From an uncultured Selenomonadaceae bacterium (GTDB taxonomy: Bacteria > Bacillota > Negativicutes > Selenomonadales > Selenomonadaceae): a stretch of 54,162 nt of DNA. How positions within the stretch are numbered: position 1 is the stretch's first letter; every line of letters begins with the position of its first letter. Below are positions 1 through 8,420 of the stretch, piece after piece. The notes beneath the pieces are model-generated. The model did no database searches. It worked only from the letters and a program-made list of their open reading frames with translations, and had not been told where the DNA came from. The position numbers were made by a program, and so were the translations under genes. Location: contig CAJOGX010000011.1 in assembly GCA_905234175.1 (NCBI GenBank), positions 1-54,162 of the forward strand, in the 5' to 3' direction.

Positions 1-1
1 C

Positions 2-616
2 GCTTTTCCGGCGTACGTCAACAGCCTCAAACTGCGCGACGAGTACGGCAAACTCCTCACGCTCGACAAAAACGGCAACGGCACTTTCAAAAGTTACATC
101 AGGCGCAAGTACGTCGAATCTGCGCAGGCCGCCCTTGAACGCGGCGTAGATTTGTCCGGCGTCGACTGGCTGATTTTCGAGAACGGCAGAGTTGTAGACG
201 TGGATTTGGCGAAATATCCCGCCGCCGCTACTCGCATGAAAGCCGCGCCAGCCTTCGACAAAATGGATTTGAGTTCCGCCGAGAATGACGAGTTCGCTAC
301 CGCTGAAAATTCTCCGCGCCACTTCAACAAAGTCGTCCAGCAGACTACGAAAGGCGCGCTGGCTGACGCGGAACAGATTAGAATCATGAACCCGCTGAAT
401 TTTATCGGCAGGGACGACGTCACCGTTGCGAAACATTTCCGCATTCGTCACGGCGCGGCGGACAGGGATACTTCGCTGGCAGTTCCCGCGATTCTCGCGC
501 TGAAACTTCAAAATTCCGGCGTCGACGTGGATTTCTTCAGCCCGTGGGGAATTGGTCACGCCGGCGATTACGATTTGCCCGAACTTTTCCGCTGGATTGA
601 CAGCATTTGCAAATAG
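2..616 (+). CDS. alpha/beta hydrolase, subtype B tannase-like (5' truncated)
   Basis: The frame is open from the left edge, so only the C-terminal 204 residues are present. The tail carries an acid-histidine layout typical of the subtype B tannase/carboxylesterase branch of alpha/beta hydrolases: an RHGAADRDTS segment, where an Asp would be the catalytic acid, then a GIGHAGDYD segment with the catalytic His, then LFRWIDS near the end. The nucleophile Ser would lie upstream of the window. Such enzymes hydrolyse ester bonds of gallate or other plant phenolics, but the substrate cannot be read here. The stop is followed after 10 bases by the thiT-like gene on the same strand. The family call rests on recalled motif patterns, not on a search. 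Confidence 0.7.
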   Translation, partial: AFPAYVNSLKLRDEYGKLLTLDKNGNGTFKSYIRRKYVESAQAALERGVDLSGVDWLIFENGRVVDVDLAKYPAAATRMKAAPAFDKMDLSSAENDEFATAENSPRHFNKVVQQTTKGALADAEQIRIMNPLNFIGRDDVTVAKHFRIRHGAADRDTSLAVPAILALKLQNSGVDVDFFSPWGIGHAGDYDLPELFRWIDSICK

Positions 617-626
617 GTTACTTTGA

Positions 627-1149
627 ATGTCAACCTCAAAACTGATAAAAATTTCGCTGATGGTCGCACTGGCGTTTCTGCTGAGCCAGTTGCAACTGTA
701 CCACTTCCCGCATGGCGGCTCCGTCACGCTCGGCTCAATGGTGCCGCTTCTGCTGGTTTCGTTTCGCGTTCGGCGCGCTGGCAGGATTTTTATTTGGCTT
801 AATCGAGATATTTCGGGACCCGTTCATTCTGCACCCGTTCCAAATCTGGTTCGATTACCCGCTGTCGTTCATGACGATGAGCCTTGCAGGATTTTTCCCG
901 CAGCGGTTAATTTTGGGGACGGCAGTGGCGTTCGCTGGACGGCTCACGTGCCATTTCATTTCTGGCGTAGTATTTTTCGCGGAGTACGCGCCGGAAGGAA
1001 CGTCGCCGGTAATTTATTCGCTGACGGCCAACGCAACGTACATTCTGCCGGAATTTCTGATTTGCTGCGTGATTTTGAAACTCCTGCTAGTCGAAAAATT
1101 TCTCACGCCGACAGCGCACGAAGAGCGTTCAGTACCGCCAGAATCATAA
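627..1149 (+). pseudogene. thiT: thiamine ECF transporter S component ThiT-like, frameshifted
   Basis: Two overlapping frames join into one ThiT-like protein. The first (from 627) gives an N-terminal membrane helix and the segment TLGSMVPLLLVSFR. The second continues as FGALAGFLFGLIE, then CHFISGVVFFAEYAPEGTSP and a last hydrophobic helix. ThiT is the membrane subunit that binds thiamine for an energy-coupling-factor importer. Reading across the junction near 766-768 needs one base removed to give VSFRFGAL, so there is a one-base insertion relative to an intact gene. It may be a real lesion or a sequencing error. No TPP riboswitch is visible upstream. The 3' end overlaps the convergent ATPase gene by 48 bases. 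Confidence 0.75.
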
Positions 1150-2963
1150 CTCCCACGTCTGCGAAAATTGCGAACCACATGTTTGCAATTCCGACTGCGC
1201 CCAGCGCCAGACACAAAACTTTCACGCCTATCGCGAAATAAATATTTTCCCTGACAATCGCCAGCGTCAATCGCACGGGAAATTTTCAGCGGGTCGTCGT
1301 CCATTAAAACCACGTCCGCCGCCTCAATCGCCGCGTCAGCGCCCAGCGCGCCCATCGCTATTCCAATATCCGCCCGCGCTAAAACCGGCGCGTCGTTTAT
1401 CCCGTCGCCCACGAACGCAACCGCGAAACTTTTTTCCGACAGAATTTTTTCGAGCTGTTCGACTTTCTGCGCCGGTAAAAGTTCAGCGTAATATTCGCCA
1501 ATTCCCAGGTCGCCCGCAACTTTCGCCGCGACTTTTTTTATGTCTCCAGTCAGCATGACGATTCTGTTGACGCCGAGCCGGTAAAGTTCCTCGACAGATT
1601 TTTTCGCGCGGGGCTTGAGCTTGTCCGCAATGACGACGTGCCCAGCGTATTCGCCGTTAATCGCCACGTGAATTATCGTGCCGACGCGGTCGCAGGGTTT
1701 CCACGCCGCGCCAATTTTTTCCATGAGCTTATCGTTGCCGACGTGAATCACGTTTCCGTTGACTTCCGCGCGAATGCCGAGGCCAGCCAGCTCCTCGACG
1801 TTCTCAACCGTGCAGCCGTCGTTTTCAGCGTGGTAGGCGTTCCTGAGCGAAGTCGCAATCGGGTGCGTGGAATATTTTTCGACGTGCGCCGAGTAGTGCA
1901 GAAGCTGGCGCGCCTCCGTGGGATTTTCCGAAATGCAGTTCGTGCTTATCGGGTGAACCGCGTCGACTTCAAAAATTCCGCGCGTCAAAGTGCCGGTCTT
2001 GTCCATGACGACGGTTTTGACTTTCGAGAGCGTTTCTAAAAAGTTCGAGCCCTTGATTAAAATTCCGGCGCGGCTCGCTCCGCCAAGGCCGGCGAAAAAT
2101 GTCAGCGGTATGCTGATAACCAGCGCGCACGGGCAGCTTATCACAAGAAATATCAGCGCGCGGTACAGCCACGTTTCAAAGTTGCCGAAAAGCAGCGAAG
2201 GAATTACCGCCAGCGCGACGGCGCTCCCCACCACGACCGGCGTGTAAATCCGCGCGAACTTCGTGATAAAATTTTCCGAGTGAGACTTCCGCGAGCTGGC
2301 ATTTTCCACCAGGTCCAGAATCTTCGACGCCGTTGACTCGTCAAAAAGTTTCGTCGTCCGCACGCGCAAAACGCCGTTGAGATTTATGCAGCCGCTGAGA
2401 ATTTCATCGCCAGCCTGCACGTTTCGCGGTAAACTTTCGCCAGTCAGCGCGCTGGTGTTCAAAGTCGAAGCGCCGTCAATAACAACGCCGTCAATCGGAA
2501 CTTTTTCGCCAGGCTGAATGACAATCACCGTGCCGGTTTCAATTTCGCTGGGGTCAACCTGCTCAAGGCGTCCAAGATTTTCAACGTTGGCGTAGTCGGG
2601 GCGAATGTCCATCAGCGCTGAAATATTTTCCCGACTCCTGCCAATCGCGTAGCTCTGAAACCATTCGCCAATCTGATAGAAAAGCATGATGGCAACCGCC
2701 TCGGTGTAGTCGCCACTGCCGCTGTAAATCGCCAGCGCAATCGCTCCCGCCGTCGCAACCGCCATTAAAAAATTTTCGTCCAGCGCCTGCAGATTTTTTA
2801 TCCCCCTGCCCGCCTTTATCAGAATGTCGTAGCCGACGATTAGGTAAGGCGCCATGTACAGGATAAACCGTTCGGCGCCCGTGACTTCGACGAAGTGCAG
2901 GCCAATCAGCAGCGCCGCCGCTAAAATTATTCGCAGTAAATTTTTCCGCTGTTTACGATTCAT
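1102..2963 (-). pseudogene. Zn/Cd-type heavy-metal P1B ATPase, frameshifted near the C terminus
   Basis: This is a metal-exporting P1B-type ATPase of the CadA/ZntA class. Visible motifs are TGES in the actuator domain (about 174-177), the SCPCAL metal site (about 276-281), DKTGTLT with the phosphorylated Asp at 321, and GDGINDAP near the end. The usual N-terminal HMA domain is missing; a separate HMA protein is encoded two genes upstream. After ISRAID (around 1265) the frame is wrong. The next frame resumes as TLAIVRENIYFAIGVKV and ends properly at 1102. About five conserved residues before TLAIV also seem to be absent, so I infer a small deletion (about 14 bases) rather than one miscalled base. 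Start overlaps the YitT stop by ATGA. Confidence 0.85.
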
Positions 2964-3859
2964 TTTGCCAAGTCCTTCTTTTTGATAATGTCCGAAACGT
3001 CCTGCAGGGAAATGAACGCGCTCTTGTCAATTTCGTAGACGATTTTTTTCAGCCGGTTGATTTCAAAGTGGTTGACGATAAAATACAGAATCTGCTTTTC
3101 TTCCCTGGAGTAGCCGCCGATAGCGTTGACAATCGTGCCGCTCGACTGAAAATGTTCGCTGAGCGCGTCGGAAATTTCCAGCGCCTTCGTAGTAACAATC
3201 ATCGCGCACTTCGAGCGGTCGAAGCCCTCGACGATAAAATCAACCATCTGCGAACCGATATAGTACGTGACAATCGAATAGAGCGGCAGAATCCAGCTTT
3301 CAATCACAATGCCGCAAATTATGTACAAAATCACGTCGAAAATAAGCACGAACGAGCCGAGCGATAAGCCAAGATTTTTCGCGAAAATTACCGACAGCAC
3401 GTCGATCCCGTCAATCGCGCCGCCGAAACGAATCGTCAGGCCGCTCCCGACGCCAGAAATTATTCCGCCGAAAATTGCGCACAAAAGTAAATCCGAGCCA
3501 GCCAGCGGCGAGACAAATTCCACGTTAATCGGCAGCACATTCATTATCAGGAACGACATCACCGAGTAAACCGCGACGGCGAAAATTGAATAGACCGTGA
3601 ACGCGAAGCCCTGCTTTTTCAGCCCGAATAAAAATATCGGCACGTTGAACGCGATTAAAAACAGCGAGAGCGTCAGGCGCGGCGAAGTTACCTGGTCAAG
3701 CAGCATCGACACGCCCGAAATTCCGCTGTCGTAAAGTTTCACGGGGTACAGGAACAGCGTCACGCCGAACGCGTTGATTATGCCCGCCGCCGCTATTCCC
3801 GTGAAGTTCGTCCAGTGCAGTTCCTTCCAGCCGCGCAGAAATTTATATTTTAAATCCAT
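2960..3859 (-). CDS. YitT family membrane protein (DUF161/DUF2179)
   Basis: The protein has several hydrophobic segments with the glycine-rich pattern of YitT proteins (VTLFLYPVKLYDSGISGVSM early, RFGGAIDGIDVLSVIFAK in the middle). It ends with a soluble DUF2179-like domain of about 80 residues that includes NAIGGYSREEKQILYFIV. The biochemical role of the family is not established. It lies between the HMA protein and the metal ATPase and overlaps the ATPase start by four bases, so the three are probably co-transcribed. That suggests, without proving, a link with metal handling. Length of 299 residues is normal for the family. Confidence 0.9.
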   Translation of the reverse strand: MDLKYKFLRGWKELHWTNFTGIAAAGIINAFGVTLFLYPVKLYDSGISGVSMLLDQVTSPRLTLSLFLIAFNVPIFLFGLKKQGFAFTVYSIFAVAVYSVMSFLIMNVLPINVEFVSPLAGSDLLLCAIFGGIISGVGSGLTIRFGGAIDGIDVLSVIFAKNLGLSLGSFVLIFDVILYIICGIVIESWILPLYSIVTYYIGSQMVDFIVEGFDRSKCAMIVTTKALEISDALSEHFQSSGTIVNAIGGYSREEKQILYFIVNHFEINRLKKIVYEIDKSAFISLQDVSDIIKKKDLAK

Positions 3860-3869
3860 TCACGCTACC

Positions 3870-4088
3870 TCAGATAAAAATTTCGCAGTCGCTTTCAACG
3901 CGCTTGCAGTTTTCGCGGACGCGGCTCATGACTTCCTTAGCGTCAGCGCCGTCCTCGAACTCGACCTGCATTTTCAGCGTCATGAAATTCACCACGGCAT
4001 TTTTGACGCCGGCGGTATCGTTCGCAGCGGCTTCCATTTTGCTCGCGCAGTTCGCGCAGTCCACGTCGATTTTGTAATTCTTTCTCAT
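3870..4088 (-). CDS. small HMA-domain metal-binding protein
   Basis: A 72-residue protein made of a single heavy-metal-associated ferredoxin-like domain. The metal-binding loop is VDCANCASKM, with the CxxC pair at about residues 11 and 14. It resembles the N-terminal HMA domains of Zn/Cd ATPases and soluble metal chaperones. It is first in the leftward operon ahead of YitT and an ATPase that lacks its own HMA domain, so it may deliver metal to that pump in trans (inference). A good ribosome site (GGAGG, about 7 bases before ATG) supports the start. Confidence 0.88.
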   Translation of the reverse strand: MRKNYKIDVDCANCASKMEAAANDTAGVKNAVVNFMTLKMQVEFEDGADAKEVMSRVRENCKRVESDCEIFI

Positions 4089-4115
4089 TTTAACGCCTCC
4101 AATAATTTTTTTCCC

Positions 4116-4160
4116 AGTCTAGCACTTTAGATTGAATTTGTCGACAGTTGGGGGTAAAAT
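4116..4160. promoter_or_regulatory. overlapping divergent promoters (HMA operon / radical SAM operon)
   Basis: Rightward: TTGAAT at 4132-4137, 17-base spacer, TAAAAT at 4155-4160. Leftward: TCGACA (plus-strand 4139-4144), 17-base spacer, TAGACT (plus-strand 4116-4121) preceded by an extended TGC. The two elements interlock, so polymerase could not occupy both at once. Positions are read by eye against the sigma-A consensus. Confidence 0.6.
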
Positions 4161-4178
4161 ATCGGCGGAGGTTTTAAC

Positions 4179-4817
4179 ATGATTGTTTACATGACTGAAA
4201 GCGGGAAATATTTTCCGCCGAACGCTGAGAAACGGCGCGGGCTTTACGTGAATCTTACCAATCGCTGTAACTGCGCCTGCGTTTTCTGCCTGCGCGACAA
4301 AAAAATTATGGCGGAGGAAAGTTCCCTGTGGCTGGAGCGCGAACCTAGCGTTGAGGAAGTTCAAGCTGAGTTGGACGCGGCGCCGTGGGAAGTTGTCAGC
4401 GAAGTTGTATTCTGCGGCTTCGGCGAACCGACGATTCGGCTGCCGGAACTTCTGGAACTCCTGCGCTACGTGAAAAAAATTCAGCCGGAAATTCCGACGC
4501 GGCTCAATACCAACGGGCTCGGCGAACTTGAACACGGCAGGGAAATTGCGGCGGACTTTGAAAATATTCTTGACGTGGCGTCGATAAGCCTGAACGCGGC
4601 AACGGCTGAAAAATATTTCCAGCTCACCCGCGCGAAGTTCGGGATTAAATCTTACGAGGCGATGCTGACTTTCGCTGAGCACATGAAAAAATTCGTGCCG
4701 CGCGTTGTGCTGACGGTCGTCGATAAAGTTACGCCGCCGGAGGAAATTGACGCCTGCCGGAAAATCTGCGAGGAGCGCGGTCTGACTTTGCGCGTCCGCC
4801 CCTACGAATCAAATTGA
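4179..4817 (+). CDS. radical SAM protein, TatD-linked type
   Basis: A short (212-residue) radical SAM protein. The iron-sulfur ligands are the CNCACVFC motif at residues 30-37 (Cx3Cx2C), followed by a GFGEPT glycine-rich SAM-binding segment and an RLNTNG strand. Length and the N-terminal LYVNLTNRCNC pattern match the small radical SAM family usually found fused or adjacent to TatD nucleases in Firmicutes; no TatD gene is present here. Substrate is unknown. The start is supported by GGAGG about 7 bases upstream and a promoter ending at 4160. It is first in a rightward operon that includes ftsY. Confidence 0.85.
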   Translation: MIVYMTESGKYFPPNAEKRRGLYVNLTNRCNCACVFCLRDKKIMAEESSLWLEREPSVEEVQAELDAAPWEVVSEVVFCGFGEPTIRLPELLELLRYVKKIQPEIPTRLNTNGLGELEHGREIAADFENILDVASISLNAATAEKYFQLTRAKFGIKSYEAMLTFAEHMKKFVPRVVLTVVDKVTPPEEIDACRKICEERGLTLRVRPYESN

Positions 4818-4829
4818 GGTGTTGCAATT

Positions 4830-5357
4830 ATGAACAGAAAATTTTTGGCGACGCTGATTTTTGCGTCGAGCTTGTTAGTTTCGGGAAACTGTTTCGCTGA
4901 ATTCAGCGGCGAGAGCGACCCTGCGCTGATTGCAAATCTGAACCAGAACCGCGCCAACTACATAAACTGCGGCGCGGAAAATATTTCTTACAGCGTTGAT
5001 AAAACTTCTCTGAACGTGCTCAAGTACGAGCCGCCGGAATACATTATTTCTATAAACCTTGTCATTCAGTCGAGCAACGGCCTGAGCGGCACGAACGCGA
5101 TAACGCTGGCGAAAACTCGGACGCGGCAGTTTCGCTACAACTACAACGAACGCCGAATGTACGTCAAGCGCACTGATGACAGCGGCGCCGCCTACTGGAT
5201 TTTTATCGACCCGAAAGTTGTCGGCACGCCCGAAGGCTACAAAAACGACTGGGATACCGACATGGCGGCGGGCGAAATCGCTTTCTACCTCGCCTACAAC
5301 ATGAGCTTTTTCGACAAGCCCGTTTCCAAACTCGCCAGCAACTACATCAAGAAATAG
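4830..5357 (+). CDS. secreted protein of unknown function
   Basis: 175 residues with a clear Sec signal peptide (positive start, hydrophobic core, cleavage probably after NCFA at about residue 23). The mature part has beta-type segments and no motif I recognise; it contains one Cys (INCGAE). It sits 12 bases after the radical SAM gene and 10 bases before the ftsY start, so it belongs to the same transcript. Its composition resembles the many secreted proteins in the 25-36 kb block, but I cannot show homology. Confidence 0.75.
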   Translation: MNRKFLATLIFASSLLVSGNCFAEFSGESDPALIANLNQNRANYINCGAENISYSVDKTSLNVLKYEPPEYIISINLVIQSSNGLSGTNAITLAKTRTRQFRYNYNERRMYVKRTDDSGAAYWIFIDPKVVGTPEGYKNDWDTDMAAGEIAFYLAYNMSFFDKPVSKLASNYIKK

Positions 5358-5367
5358 GAGGGTGCTT

Positions 5368-6279
5368 ATGGGATTTTTCGACAGACTCAAAGCCGGTCTC
5401 ACTAAAACCCGCGAAAAACTCGCTGATAAAATCGACGAGCTTTTGAACGGCTCCGTTAAAATCGACAACGAACTTTTGGACGAACTCGAAGAAACTTTAA
5501 TCATGTCTGACGTTGGCACGAAGACCACCGAAAAGCTCATGGAAAATCTGCGCAGGGGCGTCCGCAAAGCTGAAATAAATTCGCCGCAGGACGTGAAAAT
5601 TTTTCTCTCCAACCAGATTCGCGAAATTCTCATGGAGGAACAGGGCGATATGACTGCCGTCGAGCCGCCGCACGTGATTCTGATGATTGGCGTCAACGGC
5701 GCGGGCAAAACTACCACGATTGGCAAACTCAGCGCCTACTACAGTGAACGCGGCAAAAAAGTTATGGTCGCCGCCGCTGATACTTTTCGCGCGGGAGCGA
5801 TTGACCAGCTGGAAATTTGGGCGAAGCGTACCGGCGCCGAAATTGTTAAGCACAGTGCCGGTTCAAATCCTTCGTCCGTCGCGCTGGATGCCGCCAGAAG
5901 TGCCGCCGCTAAAAAAATCGACGTGCTGATTGTCGACACCGCCGGCAGACTTCAAAATAAATTCAACCTTATGGAGGAGCTCAAGAAAATCAACCGCATT
6001 CTCGGCAAGGGAATTTCCGGCGCGCCGCATGAAGTTTTACTCGTCCTTGACGCAACCACTGGGCAAAACGCTTTGCGGCAGGCTGAACTTTTTTCCAAAT
6101 CCGCTGAAATTACCGGCATCGTTTTGACGAAACTCGACGGCACGGCGAAGGGCGGCATGATTATCGGTATCAAGGAGGAACTCAACATTCCCGTGAAATG
6201 GATTGGCGTCGGCGAAGGGCTCGACGATTTGCGCCCGTTCAACGCCAAAGAATTTGCTGACGCGCTGTTTGGCTTGTGA
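5368..6279 (+). CDS. ftsY: signal recognition particle receptor FtsY
   Basis: FtsY is the membrane-associated GTPase that receives SRP-bound ribosomes at the Sec translocon. Counting from the ATG at 5368, the N domain spans roughly 1-95. The G domain shows P-loop GVNGAGKTTT (108-117), the DTFRAGA insertion-box segment, DTAGR (190-194), TKLD (254-257) and the closing GVGEGLDDLRPF. At 303 residues it lacks the long acidic A domain of enteric FtsY, as is usual in Firmicutes. I chose ATG 5368 because TAGGAGGG sits 6 bases before it; the GTG at 5362 overlaps that site. Confidence 0.97.
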   Translation: MGFFDRLKAGLTKTREKLADKIDELLNGSVKIDNELLDELEETLIMSDVGTKTTEKLMENLRRGVRKAEINSPQDVKIFLSNQIREILMEEQGDMTAVEPPHVILMIGVNGAGKTTTIGKLSAYYSERGKKVMVAAADTFRAGAIDQLEIWAKRTGAEIVKHSAGSNPSSVALDAARSAAAKKIDVLIVDTAGRLQNKFNLMEELKKINRILGKGISGAPHEVLLVLDATTGQNALRQAELFSKSAEITGIVLTKLDGTAKGGMIIGIKEELNIPVKWIGVGEGLDDLRPFNAKEFADALFGL

Positions 6280-6289
6280 GGTGATTTAA

Positions 6290-7063
6290 ATGCTGCGACT
6301 GAAAGTTTTTTTAATCTGCGCGATACTTTTGATTTTCAACGCGGCGGAGGCTGGGCACCTTGAGGAAATTTCCGCGCGCGGCACGATTAAAATTGGCACG
6401 ACCGGCGACTACCGCCCGATGTCCTATTTCAACACGGAGACCGGCGAATACGAGGGCATTGACGCGGAACTTTCTAAAATCATCGCTGATTCGCTCGGCG
6501 TGAAGATTGAGTACGTACCGACCACGTGGAAAACTTTGACGGCGGATACGCTGGCTGGAAAATTTGATATTGCGCTCTGCGGAATTTCCAGAAACTACGC
6601 CCGCGCAAAAACTCTGGCGATGTCCGACGGCTACGGCGTTGGCTACTTCGGCAAAACTATCCTCTGCCGCAAGAAAGACGCCAAAAAGTTCAAGACGCTC
6701 GCCGACATTGACAAGCCCAGCGTCCGCGTCATGATTAACCCTGGCGGCACCAACGAAATTTTTGCCAGGACGAATCTCAAAAATGCGCAGCTGATTGTTT
6801 TCAATGAGAACGCCGAAATTCCCAGCCAAATCGCGCAGGGCAACGCTGACATCATGATAACGGAGACCGTCGAGGCGCTGAATTATATCAAGCTGGATAA
6901 AAATCTGGCGGCGCCGCTGATTGACAAGCCGTTCACAAAGCATTCGTGCGGGATTTTGCTGCAGAAGGGCGACCAGGAATTTCTGAACTACATAAACTTC
7001 GTGCTTGCGGAAATTCGCGACGACGGCACGCTCGGCAAGCTCGAACAGAAATATTTGAGGTAA
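6290..7063 (+). CDS. periplasmic binding protein-like, cyclohexadienyl dehydratase (PheC) type
   Basis: 257 residues with an N-terminal signal peptide (cleavage near AAEAG). The body is a type II periplasmic binding fold. Segments GTTGDYRPMSYFN, YEGIDAELSK, GISRNYARA and VMINPGGTNEIFAR resemble PheC, the exported arogenate/prephenate dehydratase used in an alternative phenylalanine route, more than ordinary amino-acid binding proteins. No ABC permease or ATPase is next to it, which also fits an enzyme. A plain solute-binding protein remains possible. It lies between ftsY and the dCMP deaminase with gaps of 10 and 4 bases. Confidence 0.7.
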   Translation: MLRLKVFLICAILLIFNAAEAGHLEEISARGTIKIGTTGDYRPMSYFNTETGEYEGIDAELSKIIADSLGVKIEYVPTTWKTLTADTLAGKFDIALCGISRNYARAKTLAMSDGYGVGYFGKTILCRKKDAKKFKTLADIDKPSVRVMINPGGTNEIFARTNLKNAQLIVFNENAEIPSQIAQGNADIMITETVEALNYIKLDKNLAAPLIDKPFTKHSCGILLQKGDQEFLNYINFVLAEIRDDGTLGKLEQKYLR

Positions 7064-7067
7064 AATT

Positions 7068-8420
7068 ATGGCTGAAAAAAATAAACGCCCCGACTGGGAC
7101 GAATACTTTCTGAATATCGCCGAGGAAGTCGGCAAGCGCTCAACCTGCCTCAGGCGGCGTTACGGCGCGATTATCGTCAAGGATAAAATTATCGTCAGCA
7201 CCGGCTACAACGGCGCGCCGCGCGGCGAGGAAAATTGTATCGATACTGGAATTTGTGAGCGCGAGCGTTTGAAAGTTCCCAAGGGCGAACGCTACGAGCT
7301 GTGCTTAGCTGGCGATTCTGTTATCAAACTTCTTGACGGCACTTACCGCACGATAAGGGAACTCGCTGAAACCGGCAAGCCTTTCTGGACTTACGCCGTC
7401 GACACCAAAACCGGCTGTATCGTTCCCGCTCAGGCTGAAAATCCGCGCAAAACCGGCGTCAGAAATGACCTCGTGCGAATCACCTTCGACAACGGCAAAA
7501 CTTTAACCTGTACCGCTGACCATAAAATTTTGCTGACGGACTGCACCTACAAGCCCGCCGGTGATTTGCAAATTCAGGAAAGCGTTATGCCGATGTATTA
7601 TAATTTATCACGAAACGACGACAATGAATTTTTTCACGGGCAGATTGATTTTGATAACGGGCGGCTGCTGGTTCACCACAGGAACGATAACAAGCTTGAC
7701 AACGAGCCAAGTAATCTTGAGCTGATAACGCGCGGCGAGCATACGCTGATTCATATGACGCCGGAACGCATAGAAAGTTTCGTCAAGTCCGGCGCAAAAG
7801 GTCTCGGCAGGCGCAGCGTAAAAATTTTGAACAGCTCCGAAATGCGCTACCGTCAGTACCAGGGCAAAGTCGTTAAGGGAATTGCGCTGCTCATTGGCAA
7901 AATGGCTGAGGCGCGCGACGAAACCGAAATAAATCTTGAAACTTATTCCGTGCTGCAAAAAAAATACCGCCCCGTCGGCGGTAAATGCGGCACCATGGAA
8001 ACAATTCCATTGCTCAAAACGATTTTCAAATGGTTTGACGGCGACTTTGAAAGAGCGCTCAAGCAAGCCCGCGTTTTCAATCACCGCGTCATAAAAATTG
8101 AGCGGCTCGATGAAACTATGGACGTTTACGATGTCACAGTGCCGGAATACCATAATTTTCCCGTCGACCTCGGCGATAACTCGTGCGTTTTCGTAAGTAA
8201 CTGCGTTGCAGTGCACGCCGAGCAAAACGCGATTATCAACGGCGACCCGCTCCGAATGAACGGCGCCACGATTTATATCGTCGGTATCAACGCTGCTGAC
8301 GGTTCCTACGCGTCCGGCGAGCCGTGTCTCCTGTGCCGCCGCATGATTAAAAATGCGCAGATTGAAAAAGTTATCTGCCGCAACCCCGCCGGCGAAATCG
8401 TCGAAGTCAGTCTTGAATAA
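7068..8420 (+). CDS. deoxycytidylate (dCMP) deaminase precursor interrupted by an intein
   Basis: The host enzyme converts dCMP to dUMP for thymidylate synthesis (ComEB/dCD family). The N-extein is residues 1-78 and ends KGERYEL. The C-extein is residues 379-450 and starts CVAVHAEQNAI. It contains the zinc-ligand His and catalytic Glu (HAEQ) and the second zinc pair in GEPCLLCRRM. Joined, the exteins make about 150 residues, the normal family length. The insertion lies directly before the catalytic HAE motif, so the precursor should be inactive until spliced. The gene is last in the ftsY operon and overlaps the convergent DUF116 gene by 14 bases. Confidence 0.93.
   Translation: MAEKNKRPDWDEYFLNIAEEVGKRSTCLRRRYGAIIVKDKIIVSTGYNGAPRGEENCIDTGICERERLKVPKGERYELCLAGDSVIKLLDGTYRTIRELAETGKPFWTYAVDTKTGCIVPAQAENPRKTGVRNDLVRITFDNGKTLTCTADHKILLTDCTYKPAGDLQIQESVMPMYYNLSRNDDNEFFHGQIDFDNGRLLVHHRNDNKLDNEPSNLELITRGEHTLIHMTPERIESFVKSGAKGLGRRSVKILNSSEMRYRQYQGKVVKGIALLIGKMAEARDETEINLETYSVLQKKYRPVGGKCGTMETIPLLKTIFKWFDGDFERALKQARVFNHRVIKIERLDETMDVYDVTVPEYHNFPVDLGDNSCVFVSNCVAVHAEQNAIINGDPLRMNGATIYIVGINAADGSYASGEPCLLCRRMIKNAQIEKVICRNPAGEIVEVSLE
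7302..8201 (+). mobile_element. intein with HNH homing-endonuclease domain in the dCMP deaminase gene
   Basis: A 300-residue in-frame insertion (precursor residues 79-378). It begins with Cys in CLAGDSVIKLLDG (splicing block A) and has a block B T-x-x-H (TADH, 149-152). Near the end it has DVYDVTVPEYHNF (block F, 352-364), and it closes with FVSN before Cys 379, so splicing would use Cys1, Asn378 and Cys+1. The penultimate residue is Ser rather than the usual His. The centre holds an HNH-type nuclease segment (VHHRNDNKLDNEPSNLEL, about 202-219, then EH at 224-225) instead of LAGLIDADG motifs. Base usage does not differ visibly from the host gene. Confidence 0.92.

Noticed and set aside
7302-8201. 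group I intron instead of intein
   Set aside because: The frame is open throughout and the insert has protein-splicing blocks at its ends.
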